64,000 nucleotides of DNA, taken from Aeromicrobium tamlense (GTDB taxonomy: Bacteria; Actinomycetota; Actinomycetes; Propionibacteriales; Nocardioidaceae). The stretch lies in NCBI RefSeq assembly GCF_013408555.1, contig NZ_JACBZN010000001.1:2418001-2482000 (forward strand), in the 5' to 3' direction. The notes beneath the pieces were generated by a model. It had not been told where the DNA came from. It saw nothing but the letters and a program-made list of their open reading frames with translations, and did no database searches. Both the position numbers and the translations under genes were made by a program. Position 1 is the first letter of the stretch. Every line of letters begins with the position of its first letter. Shown here piece after piece: positions 63,390 to 64,000 of this stretch.

Positions 63390-64000
63390 GTGACGCGGAT
63401 TGCCTACCAGGGAGAGCCGGGCTCGAACTCGCACCTGGTCATCGACCTCCACCATCCCGATGCCGAGCCGGTGCCGTGCGCCTCGTTCGAGGACGCGTTC
63501 GCCGCGGTCAGCTCGGGCAGCTGCGACCTGGCGATGATCCCGATCGACAACTCCCTCGCGGGGCGTGTCGCGGACATCCACCACTTCCTGCCCACGAGCG
63601 ACCTGCACATCGTGGGCGAGCACTTCCTGCCGATCCGGTTCTCGCTCATGGGCACGCCGGGCACGACGCTCGAGACGATCAAGACGGTCCACTCGCACGT
63701 GCACGCCCTCGGTCAGTGCCGCCGCATCATCCGCGAGCACGGCTGGACCCCGCTGATCTCCGGCGACACCGCCGGCGCCGCGCGCGAGATCGCCGAGGCG
63801 AACGACGTCACCGCCGCCGCCATCGCGCCGCCGCTCGCCGCCGGGATCTACGGCCTCGACGTGCTCGCGTCCGACATCGAGGACGAGCAGCACAACACCA
63901 CGCGCTTCGTGCTGCTGTCGCGCGAGGACCGTCGCGCGCCTGCCGGCAACGGCCCCGTCGTCACGAGCTTCATCTTCAACGTCCGCAACCTGCCCGCGGC
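63390..64000 (+). CDS. pheA: Prephenate dehydratase (partial, runs off the right edge)
   Basis: 203 residues visible. GTG 63390 is six bases after TACGCT (63378-63383), leaderless. It opens TRIAYQGEPGSNSH, carries AMIPIDNSLAGRV and the catalytic TRF motif (HNTTRFVLL), and reaches the start of the regulatory ACT domain (SFIFNVRNLPAA). Converts prephenate to phenylpyruvate in phenylalanine synthesis, with feedback by Phe through the ACT domain expected. Confidence 0.93.
   Translation, partial: MTRIAYQGEPGSNSHLVIDLHHPDAEPVPCASFEDAFAAVSSGSCDLAMIPIDNSLAGRVADIHHFLPTSDLHIVGEHFLPIRFSLMGTPGTTLETIKTVHSHVHALGQCRRIIREHGWTPLISGDTAGAAREIAEANDVTAAAIAPPLAAGIYGLDVLASDIEDEQHNTTRFVLLSREDRRAPAGNGPVVTSFIFNVRNLPA

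Overview
The window is high-GC DNA with dense, short-spaced genes, many GTG starts, frequent 4-base stop/start overlaps, and many genes whose start codon lies 6-9 bases after a TANNNT -10 box (leaderless style). Together with a DtxR/IdeR-type iron box, a LexA-type SOS box before a 13E12-family DUF222-HNH gene, HtaA heme-binding proteins and a menaquinone-type succinate dehydrogenase, this points to an actinobacterium, probably Nocardioidaceae (Aeromicrobium-like). The genus is inference. I see no rRNA, tRNA, CRISPR array, transposase or integrated phage.

Layout. 1-5.3 kb: a CsoR/CstR-type repressor, a small holin-like membrane protein, a large secreted amidase-FN3-SpoIID cell-wall protein and an LpdA-like flavoprotein. 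5.4-13.7 kb: a heme-iron module made of heme oxygenase, the HmuTUV importer, a four-domain membrane-anchored HtaA protein and, divergent to it, a second secreted HtaA-like protein. An iron box lies between the two HtaA genes and tandem palindromic operators lie before the heme oxygenase gene. 13.9-18.4 kb: TetR regulator, purine nucleoside phosphorylase, SOS-linked HNH protein and phosphopentose/hexose mutase. 18.6-27.4 kb: a carbohydrate island (Gfo/Idh dehydrogenase, FGGY kinase, ketose 3-epimerase, RbsABC-type importer) facing two ROK regulators across a multi-half-site operator.

27.4-43.2 kb is a nucleoside/deoxyribose utilisation region. A rightward operon encodes transketolase, DeoC, an aldehyde dehydrogenase, a 27-residue small ORF and a catalytic-domain-less aldehyde dehydrogenase. 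A leftward operon runs from a BMP-family nucleoside-binding lipoprotein through ABC ATPase, two permeases, cytidine deaminase, a cytochrome P450 and a related 26-residue small ORF to thymidine phosphorylase, followed by MaoC and adenosine deaminase genes. Nucleosides would be imported, deaminated and phosphorolysed; deoxyribose-5-phosphate would be cleaved by DeoC and the acetaldehyde oxidised.

43.4-48.4 kb holds a universal stress protein, an M20 amidohydrolase, a CGNR zinc-finger regulator, a DMT exporter, and a MarR-MFS pair. 48.5-55.1 kb is a tandem array of five paralogous secreted Ig-like proteins with near-identical DNA blocks. 55.2-64 kb holds sdhBAC with a divergent LysR gene, a 2'-5' RNA ligase-like gene coupled to trpS, galK, a DUF559 nuclease-like gene boxed by two inverted copies of a palindromic repeat, and the start of pheA.

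Two features deserve most attention. First, two related micro-ORFs are each joined by ATGA overlaps to the genes on both sides, in two separate nucleoside operons. Second, there are four intergenic hairpin clusters, each with its own sequence vocabulary, one of which brackets the DUF559 gene as inverted copies.
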